Part shown: positions 48,033 to 59,443 of the stretch, in pieces
Numbering within the stretch: position 1 is the first letter of the stretch
Layout of the letters: every line of letters begins with the position of its first letter
Assembly (NCBI RefSeq): GCF_011745365.1
Contig: NW_024468913.1
Coordinates: 3,534,001 to 3,598,000 of the forward strand
DNA length: 64,000 nucleotides
Reading direction: 5' to 3'
From: Cryphonectria parasitica EP155
Lineage: Eukaryota; Ascomycota; Sordariomycetes; Diaporthales; Cryphonectriaceae
The notes under the pieces: generated by a model
Database searches by the model: none
The model's input: only the letters and a program-made list of their open reading frames with translations
What the model was told of the DNA's origin: nothing
Program-made: the position numbers and the translations under genes

Positions 48033-48984
48033 TTTTTTCTTTTCCGTTTTGCTTGACGGACTTCTCAAGAGGACCGCAAGGAGCCCAAGAGTGCGAGAAG
48101 GGATGGATATTAGATTGAAGACTGGGCGAACAAGTCGAAAAGAGGGGGGAGACCTGACGACTGAAGCGTTATATATATATATATACTGAGATCTAGGCCT
48201 CGCAGCTATCTAGTTTGGCGATGGCTGTGAGGCCTGGTTCCTTCGTTGATGCTTTGACAACGATGGCCTTCCAGTCTAGGGAACGAACACAAGAGACAAG
48301 CGTCTCTAATTACAGGTCCAAGACCCGATCTGGGGGCATTGTAACATGCGTCTGACGATATGACACGATCATCGCAAGAGAAAGCACGGCTAAGATGGAG
48401 TCATGGATGGAAGAAATGCAGCACCGTCTCGTCCTAGGGTTTCTAACCATTCGATGGCTAAGCCTAACCGCCCAACGAGTTCCTGGTAACAAGCGACTTA
48501 CGTTTCTACCTATCCTAGGTGAGTAAGTGTTTGGTGGTCGCCCATGGCACTTGGTAATGTTCGGTGAGGTTGAGGTGACACGACATTGCATACACAAACT
48601 GATGGCAGGGACCACAAGCACCGGCGAGTGATCTTTGAAAGCCCCAACAAATCGCTAGGATGGACAGGACGAAGGGGCTGGCTCCCGTACCGAGCACTTG
48701 CTTATGCTGCACTGACCATGTCTAGAGCACTAGGACCAGGCCGCCCATCTCTACTAGCCGTTGTGGGCTGTTGTCAGAGATCGTGCGGACGAGTGTGCCT
48801 GTGGTCGCCTGACACTACGATCAATTTATTGGTAATGAGAAAGGTCCAACATGTTCAAAAGTGCAGAATGTTGGGGTCAAGGGGAGCACACAGTGATACA
48901 GGCAAGGGCAATCAGACTTCGTCAATGACAATATATACAGTTCACCTCAACCTCCGAAGCTACCATATCTCTCATCGTCACAGA
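48033..48984. other. Intergenic, no gene seen
   Basis: Between two minus-strand genes of unknown function. Apart from the TA-repeat near 48171-48185 nothing is recognised; frames are short. Confidence 0.5.
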
Positions 48985-49801
48985 TTACCCAGAAATCCAG
49001 AAAATGACGCTCAAAGGGACCGTCACGACTAGCATCAAGCCTCCAAATGCACTGAAGCCCGCCGGTACACTCGAGGTGACCTTTCCGATAGCAACACCAA
49101 TCAACCCCGACAACGCAAGCCACAGAACAACAAGCCTGATAACCATGCTTTTTCTCAGCTTATATGATACCACAAGGACTTGGCCGTTCTGCGAGCCAGT
49201 GATCAGGCTGGGGAAGGACTGCGCAAAGATGACTTCAGATCCCATGACCTGGTGGTCGTTGAACATGGCCGTGAGCCCCGGGCAGGCCTCGCGGTGTGTG
49301 GCGGACAGCTCGACCCTCCGAGAAGGGTGCTGTCCCTCGATAACATCGTCGAGTCGAGTCTGGGAAGTGCACGGCCGGTCAGCCAGTCAGTCCACCTATG
49401 CCAATTGAGAAGGACTTCCAAAAGAAGATTCAAAAAAGAAAAAAAAAGAAAACCAAAAAGAAGGGGAAAAAAAGAAGGGAAGAAAAGCAAGAAAAAAAAC
49501 TACAAACCGTCGAGACCCTCGCCATCTCTACGACATGCTTCCGCAGAAGCGTAGACAGAAAGCGCCATGGCCTCCGTGCTGCATCGCAGGAGGCTTGGAC
49601 TTGGCGCACCTGACGCATGGCGTCCCATACGGACTGGACGGCATCGACCTCTGGCTGGGTATACCAGTACCATCCGCGGTAGTCCTGGTAGACGACACGG
49701 ATGTACTGACTGGGACGGGTTGTGCTGTCGGCTGGGGTAGGAAGTGGGCTGCCAGCACCGTGCAAATTTCCACGAGGGTCTGTTGTGGTCTGATGGGTCA
49801 T
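48985..49801 (-). CDS. Uncharacterised protein with two C-terminal membrane segments
   Basis: Exons 49801-49508 and 49359-48985 give 222 residues; the join is phase 0 (donor GTTTGT, intron 148 nt, very A/T-rich). The N-terminal half is soluble with YIRVVYQDYRGWYWY, SVWDAMRQVRQVQ and FLSTLLRKHVVEMARV; the second exon continues MFNDHQVMGSEVIFAQSFPSL. Two hydrophobic segments near the end (about IRLVVLWLALSGLIGVAIG and SAFGGLMLVVTVPLSVIFW) form a membrane hairpin with a very short tail. I do not recognise the family; the conserved-looking cytosolic helix and terminal hairpin resemble fungal membrane proteins of unknown role. No signal peptide. Confidence 0.72.
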
Positions 49802-50717
49802 GGTGGAAGTTATGAGGCTGAACTAGGGAGGCAGTAATATATGCATTCACTTGATGTGATAATTTTTTGATCCTTTCTTTTCCTTGACGAAAAGAGGTAG
49901 AAAAGCTGTATAACAACGAGCCATGGCTGGTCAGAGGGCAGGCCGGAGGGCATCGTTATATAGTAAGAAGTACAAGATGGTGAGAACTCCAGCTCTGAGA
50001 TGGTAGCTGCGATGAAATCGAAATGCCGCGGGGTTGCAGCTCAAAGCCACAGACCACGCCACCAGTATATAGAGATAATTACTGGTGGTTTATAAAATAG
50101 CTGCGATGATTTGACCTAAGGCTCGGTTGCTGTCCCAGAGCCTGCATATCCAACGAAATAGCGCAGGAAACAATTCTGCCATGTAATAGGCCATTTTCAA
50201 TATCATCGCAGCGACTCTTATGTTATTACACCCGCCCGCCCGCCCTCCCCCACAGGAAACTGAAATCATCGCAGCGATGAAGAAGACCCCTGCAGGGAGC
50301 CACATGAACTTTGTCGTCCCAGTCGGCACTAAAGTAGCCCTCGCAGCGATAATATTGAAAACCATCGCAGCGACGATCTGGAGGGGCGGTGGTCGAGAGC
50401 CTACGTATGCAAGCCACCCACCATGTAAACCTTAAAACATCGCAGCGACGCTCTTATATTCTTTTCTGTCCTCTCCTTTCTATTTATTTAGTTCTTCCCA
50501 ACCCATTTTCCATTATCTCCTTCCCATCACCGGGACCATTTCCAGGCATTCAAAAGCCAACCGTTGGACCTACTACCACATCTTCATTACGCAACAGCAT
50601 CTCACTACTTCACGTATCTCTTTGCCTCACGGTTCTCGTTGTCTTTTAATATTCTGATCCCGAGAACAACATCAGCCTGACTAACTACGTTCATATGGAC
50701 CGGATCCATACTGGACG
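49802..50717. other. Spacer with clustered short repeats
   Basis: Separates a minus-strand unknown gene from the broken C2H2-like gene. Its centre carries seven copies of an ATCGCAGCGA-type motif (listed separately) with no reading frame of note. The right part, 50456-50710, is C/T-rich like a promoter. Confidence 0.6.
50004..50449. repeat. Cluster of CATCGCAGCGA motifs
   Basis: Plus-orientation copies: 50204-50215, 50267-50278, 50340-50350 (CTCGCAGCGAT), 50363-50374 and 50438-50449, each CATCGCAGCGA followed by C or T. Shorter inverted copies (AGCTGCGATGA type) lie at about 50005-50015 and 50099-50109. Two copies share a longer tail (GCGAC...TCTTAT at 50211-50221 and 50445-50457). Spacing is irregular (about 63, 73, 23, 75 nt), so this is neither a CRISPR array nor a simple tandem repeat. 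It could be a multi-copy protein-binding field or an internal part of a mobile element. Confidence 0.7.
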
Positions 50718-51593
50718 ATGAGCCAGACATTACAAGCCCAAGACTCGCTGGTAGCGGCTGGCGCAACGGAGGACACCGTGCTTGCTTCTCCTAGCAGCCC
50801 TTTGAAGAAACGAAAGAGGACAAGCCAGTGCCAAGAGGCGCGTAGACTTCGGTGTCCTATTGCCATGTTTTGGCTCCATGTCCACCCGGGCCTCACATCT
50901 ACCTACAACTTTACGAAACCAAGCTTTCCAAACATACACAAACTCAAGTATGGCCTCAAACCCCCACACTATCGTACCTGCAAGTATCCTGATGTTTGTT
51001 TTGCAGCGAGCATATCGATAGGTATCATTCCCAAGACTATTGGTGTCTCAAATGCAAGACGCCTTACAACATTACGTCCAGGAAGAACCTGGAAGTCCTT
51101 AAGAAGGCCCATGAAGTATCTGGCTCTTGCTACTCCAAGTCTTGGCCCGGGCATCTGAGATCTTGGGCCAGGGAAATGTTGATGGATAAAAGTGGGTATG
51201 ATAGATGGAGAGATTAGGACTCTAAGGAGATGCGCAAAGAGACTCCCCGTGGGCTAAAGCCCGACGGGACCCAGGAGCCTTTGGAGGAATGGAGATACAG
51301 GCGAGTATACGAAGCCTTGTACCTGTACGGTTTTCACCAAGCCGATTGTGAGTAATCCATCTATATGACTTTTTGCTTCCCATTCTCGGCTTGTGCTACT
51401 CTCTCCATAACCTGGTCTGAAACTCGATCATGTCTGTTCACACCCAGGATAATTAGGTTATATCACTGGTCCCTCGCCGCCTGTTGCCAGGAATCTGCCC
51501 TCCCCCTGCAGTCGACCAAAACCACCAAAAGAGAAGAAAGGCAGAGGAAGTGTGCCGCCTGGAGCGCCGGGGAGCCGCGTGCCTTGTCCTTAG
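50718..51593 (+). pseudogene. Broken relative of the fungal C2H2-like gene
   Basis: Reading blocks 50718-50947, 51007-51347 and 51457-51593 follow the layout of the intact C2H2-like gene at 14475-16530. Shared features: KKRKRTSQ and RRLRCP, then HKLN|EHIDRYH, WCLKCKTPYN, later EEWRYRRVYEALYL, matching HRLK|EHIYRCH, YCLRCHKVF and EEEKWVEVYKI in the intact gene. Both introns fall at the same place and phase as in that gene (phase 2 before EHI, phase 1 before the Tyr segment). An in-frame TAG at 51215-51217 lies between the finger-like part and the WRYRRVYE block, and the reading ends about 200 residues early. Either this is a decayed paralog, or a shorter protein of 146 residues ending at the TAG is made. 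The first Cys region is also divergent (CPIAMFWLHV). Confidence 0.6.
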
Positions 51594-52345
51594 TCCCCTG
51601 CTTCAACTACCCAATTCTAAGACCCGGATTGCAGACCAAAAAGCCACGTGAGCGGCAAGAAGGACATCAGAAACTGCACGCTAACTTGGGAATATCGTGG
51701 TTGGACTACCTTCGAGCGTTGGAGGGGCACATAGAGGCAACCTTTGATCTATACCTAGGAAATCGGAGACATAGACAGCGGACTTGATGCATGTATCATA
51801 GCAAGTCCTTCACGAAAGAGAGGAAGAAAAGGGACAAAATACGACTGTCCAAGTGTCGATAACATACAATAGTTGGGGTCCATTGCAGTTGTTTTCATGT
51901 ATTCTTATCACGGTTCGAGGATCTGCGTTTTCATTACTTTCCTGCCTGCGCAACATTGGCATTGACGACCAACTCAATTCAATTGTGAAATGATTAGAGA
52001 ATCCTCCATGATCATTCATACGCGCTTTTTGCACGTCTTTCATCACTTTTACAGATAAACATTTTGCAGAGACACTGCTCTGCAGATTTTCCATAGGCGT
52101 AGGTCAGCCAACGTGCTCACACACACACACACACACACATACACAGAAACACGCACACATCTCAGTCTCCACTTCAATATCTAGATATTTGAAAAACGTT
52201 GCAATTAGTTGCGGCTAGACAATAATGATTAACCCATCTCCCAGCTCCGTGTTAGACCTCACAAACTTGCGGGATGCCTCTCCCTACACCGGAATCTACC
52301 ACCACCACTGCCCGATACCATTCCAGCCCTTTCACATCCCAACAG
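51594..52345. other. Intergenic, no gene seen
   Basis: A frame from about 51645 to 51787 (PRERQEGHQKLHANLG) could be a further remnant of the broken C2H2-like gene but is not supported. A CA repeat lies at about 52118-52140. The right end holds the 3' region of the Mob2-like gene. Confidence 0.45.
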
Positions 52346-53293
52346 CTACAACCCCACCACCGCCAACAGCGCCTGCCCAGCCCTCAAGTTGGCCATCTTG
52401 TACGCCTTGCTATCCGCAGGGAACGTCCCGTTGGCGGCCCACAGGTCGATGAGCGGCTGCATGGGCTCCAGCTCATGCGGCTTGAGCAGGTCCAGGGTGG
52501 TGGCCGTCAGCAGGAAGTGGCTGAAGCAGCTGTTGAGCTGCTTCTCCAGGTTCAGGTGGTAGAAGGGCTCCACAAAGTGCGCGTGGTACAGGTGGGCGTA
52601 GACGCGGAACATCTGCAGGAAGATGGTCTGGCAGATGGAGCCGAACTCCCTGGGGAAGCCGCTGCGGCGGCCGGGCCAGTCGCTGCCGTCTGCCGGTGGG
52701 AGGGAGGGGTCGGTGAAGGCCGGGTTGAGGGCGTAGGATACGCCGGAGGGGTCCGTGGGGAAGATGTTGGTGTCGTCGATCTTGCTGGACACCCAGCGCT
52801 GCATGAGGGTGATGTACTCGTAGGCGGGCAGCTCGACGGGCTCGTGGCGGCTGTTGAGCCATGTGTAGGAGTGGTTTCTGGGAGGGGGTGTGTCAGTACG
52901 CTGAGCCAGGCTGGATTCGTGATAGTATGTGACAGCCGCAGCTTTCTGGGGGTTGAGAACAAAGACAAGGAGGGAGGAAGGACGGAAGAAAGGGAAGAGG
53001 CGGTGGTGGGTCACTTACGGTCCAGCACTCATCTTGGGACAGGTTGTGGCATTGCAGATGCTCATGCCTGCGTCTTCTTTCTCGTAAATGACCCGAACGA
53101 AGTGCCAGAGGTTGCGATAGTGCTCAACAACCTGGTGGGCTATCCACTCGCCGTTCTCGACGGTCTTGGGCCTCGCAACGAGTGTCATGAAGTTGCCCTT
53201 CACTATGTGCTTGGCATATACCGGGTTGACCCATGCAGGAAGTGGCCGTGGCAGATGATAGCAGTTGAGAGGGTCATCTTGATCAGAAGACAT
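52346..53293 (-). CDS. Mob2-like kinase co-activator (Mob1/phocein family)
   Basis: Exons 53293-53019 and 52877-52346 give 268 residues; the join restores KMSAGPNHSYTWL. Mob proteins bind and activate NDR/LATS-type kinases. The zinc-binding pairs are visible as Cys-x4-Cys in ICNATTCPKM and His-x4-His in AHLYHAHF. Other signatures: VKGNFMTLVARPKTVENGEW, LPAYEYITLMQRWVSSKIDD, NIFPTD, QMFRVYAHLYH and LNSCFSHFL. The KGNF opening, the FPTD and the LNLEKQLNSCFSHF region look closer to Mob2, partner of Cbk1-type kinases in cell polarity and morphogenesis, than to Mob1 of mitotic exit, but the subtype is less sure than the family. The insert around FTDPSLPPADGSDWPGRR is longer than usual for yeast Mob2. 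Confidence 0.9.
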
Positions 53294-54840
53294 GGTGATG
53301 CTGACAGACTGGTCCGAAACAGATGCTGCTGCTGGTAGTGCACTGGTCTCGTGACCGAACCTGGATCTGGGGTCCTTGTGTGCCCTGATGTCCTCCTCGC
53401 TCGAGGATTCTCTCAGCTAACTGCAAAATCTGTCAGAATAAGTTCGACATGATATGGCATGACACAGGCATGACCGTGGGAAAGAATCGCATCAGTGATG
53501 AGGGCTGTGGTGTCAAGCCTCATATGTCATCTCGACATGATTGCCAGATCTGTCAGATCTGCCTGCTGCTGCATAATTTCCTCGACCCGAACCGAGATCC
53601 TCAGGGACAGGGTGGTACTGGAAAGAATGGGGTATTGACCCATTGCAGCAGCAGCAACGAGGGATGAATGAACTCCCTCCTCAAGTACAGAGACTTGCTT
53701 GACCAGTTCTGGATATGTCCTGGTGATCCAAAACTTGCAGGCTTGAAAGTCATGCTGGAAACGAACTTATTGGTAGACTCACACTTTGCTGCTGGAGAAG
53801 AACTCTTCTGTGTTCAGTCAGGTTCAATTCGGAGTGTCAGGCTCTCATCTCAGAGCAAGTTTCGAGACACAACTCATGCAGACAAACAAGATTGATGCAT
53901 GAGTAGCAATAACAAGAGGCATATGCACACAGAATTTGTTGTCGAAATACCCCTTGGGACAGACAGACGGATCAAGCACACATAGACAACAACAGACACA
54001 GGACACGTCCCAGGGTGCGGTGATCATCAATGCCTTGTGGGTTACAGCGCCAGTCAGTCAGTCAGTGCGTGGCCACTCAACTGCAACAGGGGATGGGGCC
54101 CCATTCCCCATCTCCATCCTGCGTAAAGAAGATCCCCGCTCCGTTCGGTCTCTGTTGTGTGGGGCACGCACGGGGGCCTAGGCTGTTTCCGCCCTTCTCC
54201 TCATCGACTTTTTGTGACATTTTTACTTTTGATACTTGGATGAAAGAGTGGCTTTTCCCTGCTCTCATAAGATAGGGCGTCTGTTGGCATCGATTGATTT
54301 GTCACTTGAGACTCAGAGATGGCGATATTCCACAAAGGTCGCTCATAATATTCTCAACTGGATCCAAAGGGCCCAAGAGATGCGCTACCCCACTGCTACA
54401 GCTCAGGCACAGGGTTTGGACCCCATAGACAGTGGTCTTGGCTCCATGATAGGGACTGTGGCTTCAGTTGCAGTCTGCATCAGACAGGCTACAGGCCAAC
54501 ACAACAGGTATCGCCTACCCAATTGATACCAAGTGTGCAGGAAGACAGATGGAGCTAGGCCATACAACAGGTCCCGGATGCATGGCTCGCTTTTTTCACC
54601 AGAGCTGTCTCCGAGTTTGCCACCTATCGAATGTCACGGGTGCACAGAGAACGGTGCACAAATTACCAGCCACTCTTGTTGAGCACACGAACGGTCAAAT
54701 CTGCAAACAGAAATTTGATCATTATTGTCTGCCTTATCTTACAACAAGAGGCCGATATAGAAGCCTCCCTCACAACCAATACCACCCCTGCACTCCACAT
54801 CAGTGGCATATCTAAAGCTTTTCCGAACCCATTCCGTCTT
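53294..54840. other. Intergenic, no gene seen
   Basis: Many short frames, none with coding bias or a domain. A fourfold CAGT-type repeat (gtcagtcagtcagtca) lies near 54051-54066. Left end holds the promoter of the Mob2-like gene. Confidence 0.5.
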
Positions 54841-55458
54841 CTATGAGAGGGGCACCGGTGGTGCAGCCTCCGTTCCCGTCGGCATCTTCTGGCTACCCGG
54901 TGGAGGCGGGAGAAACATCGGCAGGTATGTCACAACCAGAGACATGAGCGCCATCCCGACAGAGAAATAGCCAGGTGTGCTTGAGCTCGTCTTGCTGTAC
55001 TCGCTCTCGCCCAGCCAGTTCTGTATGCTGAAAACCACGGCAGCCCTGTATCAGACAATCGTCACGTCAGCAACCTTGTACCGTACCATGTTTCCCTTGA
55101 CTTTTTTTGCTCCCTCTTCTTTTGAACTGTGCGCGCGCCAGTTTGGTATCTGGGGCTGACACTCTGCCCAGACTGGCCACTGCGGCTACCGCCACGCAAC
55201 TGCTCGAAGTATACTGTGGGTGGTGGAGTTCGTACCATCCTATGTAGCGATTTCGCATAAAGATCGCGGCCATCGGCAGGGTCTGGGACATGGTCGAGCT
55301 CACGTCGGCGCCGTCATTTTTGGCCATTGGCTCCTGGTAGGGGATCACTGGGCACCCGCAGGTATGCGATTAGTTCTGGAGCTCGAAGTAAGAAAGGGGG
55401 AAACAATGGGGACGATCTTACCCAGATCCGGCCGTCTCAGGTCTTTCTTGGATGCCAT
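54841..55458 (-). CDS. Asterix-like PAT complex subunit (WDR83OS family)
   Basis: Exons 55458-55422, 55347-55236 and 55045-54841 give a 117-residue protein. The first exon codes only 12 residues (MASKKDLRRPDL), and the joins give DLVIPYQEPMAKN and YIGWAAVVFSIQNW. Family marks are the N-terminal DLRRPD and P-Y-x-P region, a central hydrophobic stretch (TLPMAAIFMRNRYIGWAAVV), the Asn/Ser-rich loop (SEYSKTSSST) and a second hydrophobic stretch (GMALMSLVVTYLPMFL) ending in a Pro-rich tail. In animals Asterix works with CCDC47 as an ER chaperone for polar membrane segments of multi-pass proteins; the fungal role is taken from that. An AACCCTA-type telobox-like element occurs about 190 nt upstream. 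Confidence 0.85.
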
Positions 55459-56073
55459 GATGATGTTGCGTCAAGGGATTGTAAGAAGAAGGGTATGGAG
55501 GGGCTGATGATGGACTGGACGGAGGTGTTGTCGCATCGGTTACGGTGTTGTTAATAAGTGGTCGTTGAGAGGTAAAGTTGCCAGCCGGCTTGGTCCTGGA
55601 GCCTCGGGGTCCTGCTAACCTAACAGGGTTATTCCTGGTCCTTCCCACTAACACCCTAACCCTAGGTATGTAGGCATCATTTCGGATCTGGTCTAGCATT
55701 ATCAGGACAATGTCCCCGTCCCTGAAAGGATTCGCGATCTCTGATTACCTTCACTCCTTTTTCGTGGGGTCTCACCTCAGCTAAAATTTACCGGAGACTG
55801 GCAGTGTCAGTGAAGGATGTTCTCGGTCCGCCCTCACGTCAGCACCTTTGCATCTCCACGCTGGTGGCCAGTGTGCATATTGACAGCTGTCAATGCTACG
55901 AACAGTCTGGATATTCTCAAAAGCATTTTTATTAAGAGAAGAAAAAAATAAAGATAAGAAAAGGCAAACAAGGACTGTGAGTCTCAGCTCAGGGTATAAT
56001 ATCAACAGGAAATGCCCAGATACAAAAGACTGCTGGGAAACATAACGCCAGACGCACACTTATCTTCCGTCCT
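55459..56073. other. Intergenic region
   Basis: Between two minus-strand genes, so it holds the promoter of the Asterix-like gene and the 3' end of the rhodopsin-like gene. Apart from the telobox-like element nothing is recognised. Confidence 0.5.
55652..55665 (-). promoter_or_regulatory. Telobox-like element (CCCTAACCCTA)
   Basis: CCCTAACCCTA at 55654-55664 is nearly two units of the TTAGGG telomere repeat in the orientation facing the Asterix-like gene. Such boxes (AACCCTAA) are known in promoters of translation and ribosome-related genes in yeasts and plants, where Tbf1-like factors bind. A single chance occurrence is possible. Confidence 0.3.
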
Positions 56074-57369
56074 TCAGGATCCGACCTCTGGCTGACTTTG
56101 CCCAAGCCCGGTTCCACCCTTATAATTTTCCAAGGACAAGCTCTCCTGGTCTTGCATGTCCGAGACCACCTGCGACTCGTGCTGCGAGGCCGCGGTCTTG
56201 TAGCCAAACCGGTCCTGGCTGGCTGCCTCGAGTCTCGTGAAGTCCGTCACGCGGAAGGGATCTGGTGCCTTTTCAAACCGCTTCCTCAGAGACAGCGGGC
56301 CGTACCGGCGTCCTGAGCGCGAGGATGGGGTGCTCGACACCTTGGTCCTGCCCCGGACCACCTTGATCACCAGCGACGCCACCACAGGCGCGCAGCCGAC
56401 AATGACGGCGACGACCTGCTCCGCGACGGCCAGGATCGACACGACGATGTATACGACCGTCTTGTTCTCGCTCTCGGCGGTGGGGATCTGATAGGCCAGC
56501 CTGGCCACGCTGGCCAGCGGCGCCAGGGAGCCAAAGGCGAAGAGTGCCCACATGGCCCACCGCTTGTTCTGGCTCATCTGCAGCTTGAAGATCAGGGCCA
56601 AGGGGATCACCAGGATGGCAAAGTCGCTGATGATGTTGATGATGGACGACAGAACCAAGAGCAGCCACTCGTTGATGCAGGTGTCGCCAAAGGGCAGGCC
56701 GTACGGTACGCACTGCAGGCAGACGACGAGGATGAGGGCGATGCTGTACAGCACGTTGATCCAGATCACGGCGTGGATCGCCCACCACGGGCCGCCCCGG
56801 GTGACGCCGCGCGGGTAGAAGGACCGGAGGTAGAGGAGCAGAACGGAGAGGCGGGCGAAGAGGATGCCCACGCGGGCGCTCATCTCGAGGGCTTCCCAGG
56901 CCTTGCCGAAGGCTTTGAGCTCTGTTTTCGGCACATCCTCGTCTGCAGAGGAAGAAGAAGAAGAGGAAGAATCAGCAATGTGAGCAGGAGAAACAGACAC
57001 GAGGGACACGCCGTCGACCTACAGTTCACTCCTCCGCCGTGTTGCATCAAGAGCAACACTGTGGAGATTTCTGCAACAGTTCCGATGAAGGTGACAATGC
57101 TGGTCCCTGAGGTTTGGCTCGGCTCATCAGCAACGATATTTCGAGTAGCGGGACACCCAGAGGAGAGGGAAGACGACCAAGGAGCACACTAATCACATAC
57201 AGTCATCCCACCAGAGTTTCCTATGAATCACAAATCGTGTATATATCCGTGTCGTCGTCACAATCAAACATACAATCAAGAAAACAATCATCAATCCCAG
57301 GATAAGTCCAGCAGGAACGGGCGCCTGAGCTTTGGCCGAGGCGCTGATAAGCCCGCTCTGTAACGCCAT
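56074..57369 (-). CDS. Rhodopsin-like fungal integral membrane protein (Pth11/SAT4-type)
   Basis: Exons 57369-57201, 57106-57023 and 56942-56074 give 373 residues; both joins are phase 1 and restore WWDDWTSIVTF and GVNYEDVPKTE. The protein has an extracellular N-terminus, about seven hydrophobic segments, a conserved FYPRGVTRGG loop, IWINVLYSIALILVVCLQC, INIISDFAILVIPLALIFKLQM, and an acid/Ser-rich cytosolic tail of about 100 residues. This layout fits the fungal 'rhodopsin' membrane family, which includes Pth11-like proteins and transporters in secondary-metabolite clusters; no CFEM domain precedes it. The ligand is unknown. The acidic motif WWDDW at the end of the first segment is a family hallmark. 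Expected at the plasma membrane. Confidence 0.87.
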
Positions 57370-59443
57370 CGTGGTGGACTCGTATCTAAAAGCTTCTTAT
57401 TTTTCTTTCTTTGGCAAGTTGTGGAGGTCAGGCGGCCAGTCTTGCAGCAGCAGCAGCAGCAGCAAACTTCATTGTCGTGGAACCTATGTGATATAGAGTC
57501 GTTCAGAGGGCCGGTTCAGGTCAAAAGATGGTCTTCATAAGTACAAGATGACCCAAGGCGCCACTGCAGAATCTATAGCACTCTGACTTGTACTCTGGTA
57601 TGGCTTTCGGTTCAAGATGGGTGGGTGGTATTATTGATCGGTTCGAGGGAACCCGAGATGGATAGACGCAGCAGGCTGAGAGGAGGACTGGTGGGAGTTG
57701 CAGAATACGGTGCTGCAAGAGTACGGCGATGCAACATGCCGTGTCGCCTGGATGTTCAGCTGTTCTGGTGGTGGGTGGGTGGTACGAGGTGGAAAAAGGG
57801 TGGCTCTTATTGGAAGAATATCGACTTTGCGCCCACCATGCTGCCACTGGTCAGGCGATGATGTTGTCCTTGACACCTTGGGGAAGTACGAAAATGCATA
57901 GTCCGAGGACCTGCATATGTATATCTCGCAATGTGCAAGTCTTCAAGATTATTCTTCACCGGGGTCAGCAGCGCTACCCAGTCCCAAGTCCTCCTTTCTT
58001 TTCCCCCCTATCTGTGAAGACATGGTTTTGTTTTTTCCTTTTCTTCTGTTTCTGTTTCGGTGCCTATTCATCACCTTGTGCTGGTAGTGCGTGTCACATC
58101 AGAAGCACGTAATTCCTCTGGGGGTACTGGGGTCTCAGCCATTCAGCATATCTGCGTGCTGATCAGTTGCCTTAAGCCCTCCCCCATTTCCATCGCGACG
58201 TGCAGGGCATGCCTACCAACCAGCGCAGGGCTGCTCTTGATCGCCTCATCTGCCCGTTCGCCCGGGGCCAGATCGTGCAAGCAGCGGGTGACAAGGATTG
58301 TTGACAGCCAAACTACTACTACTATTGAGATGACAACTCGAGACAGTTCACCTACTAATGACTGCGTACTCTAGGCCGCCAACGAACACCCTCTTTGAAG
58401 TGAGACATGATGTTTTACTCCGTACTTTGACCACTCATTCACAATGGGAACCAAAGTCCCTGTTTCTTTGTAAATGAGCAGCCCTTACCCAAGCCTTGGC
58501 TTGGATTCAGAATGCCGGCATTAGTAGGGGCGGACGGTTGCGACCCACGATAATTGAAGGATCCTCCCGCCATCCTTTCAAACCTCCTCCACCTCGACCA
58601 CTACTCAACCAGGCATTGGGGAGTGGCTTCATGCTACATGACCAGGGTTCGGAAAGTGGCGCATACGTGCCGGTGACGAGGATTGAAGACCAGGGGGGGT
58701 TGGCACTAGGGGGAGGGTGGCCTGGGAATATTGCAAACCGTAGCTGCATAGTACTTATGTGAGTACCATGCGAAAAAGAAAGAAAGAAAAAAGAGAGAGG
58801 AGGGGAAAGGGAAAAAAGGGAGGCTATCATTTTGCAAGGCCAGGCCATACGCTCTCCACAAAGTTACATGCAACCATCCGCAATCTCGCCACCCACACAC
58901 TCTTCTGGGCTACATCCCGCTCGGAGATATGCAGCACCTGCATAACTTGGGTCGATAGCAGCAAGGAGCTGAAAAAGACCAGCAGCACGTCATGGGGAAA
59001 CAGGGCATCAGCAGGTCAAGTTGGCGCCGGCCCTTGCAACTGAGGGCTCCGAATGCGGGCGAATTTGCGAAGGCGGGCATACGCCGAGATGGCCTACAAA
59101 CACGCAAACGTACCCAACCTGGCGGTGGGAAGGATAGACTTGAGCTCTGAAATTCTTTACCCCATAGCCCTCGGTCTCTCCTCCTCTGCCAAAAAGGTGA
59201 AGGTTTTTTGCCCTGTGTGACATTACATCTGCATTTCCTCCCCCTCCCTTCTCCTCCTCTTCCTGCTCCCCCTCCTCCTTGGTCTCCATCTGCTCACTCT
59301 TTCTCAAACTCGTCCAAGATCATCGCCCGTCAATCTGGACCCCAACTTTTTTTTTGTTTCTTCTTCTTTTCTTGGTGCACCTGATAAACTCGCATCACAC
59401 CTCCCCACGTCCAATAACAGGCCATCGCCAAGAACCAAAAAAG
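57370..59443. other. Divergent promoter region
   Basis: About 2.1 kb between starts of the rhodopsin-like gene (minus) and a small secreted protein (plus). A CAG/CTG repeat occurs near 57447-57466. C/T-rich sequence at 59235-59300 lies ahead of the right-hand start. No gene supported. Confidence 0.5.

Noticed and set aside
50004..50449. CRISPR-like array
   Set aside because: Repeats are too short, on both strands and irregularly spaced, and the organism is a eukaryote.
51365..51787. 140-codon plus frame after the broken C2H2-like gene
   Set aside because: Its first part runs through the predicted intron of the pseudogene and the rest has no matching domain; at most a remnant.
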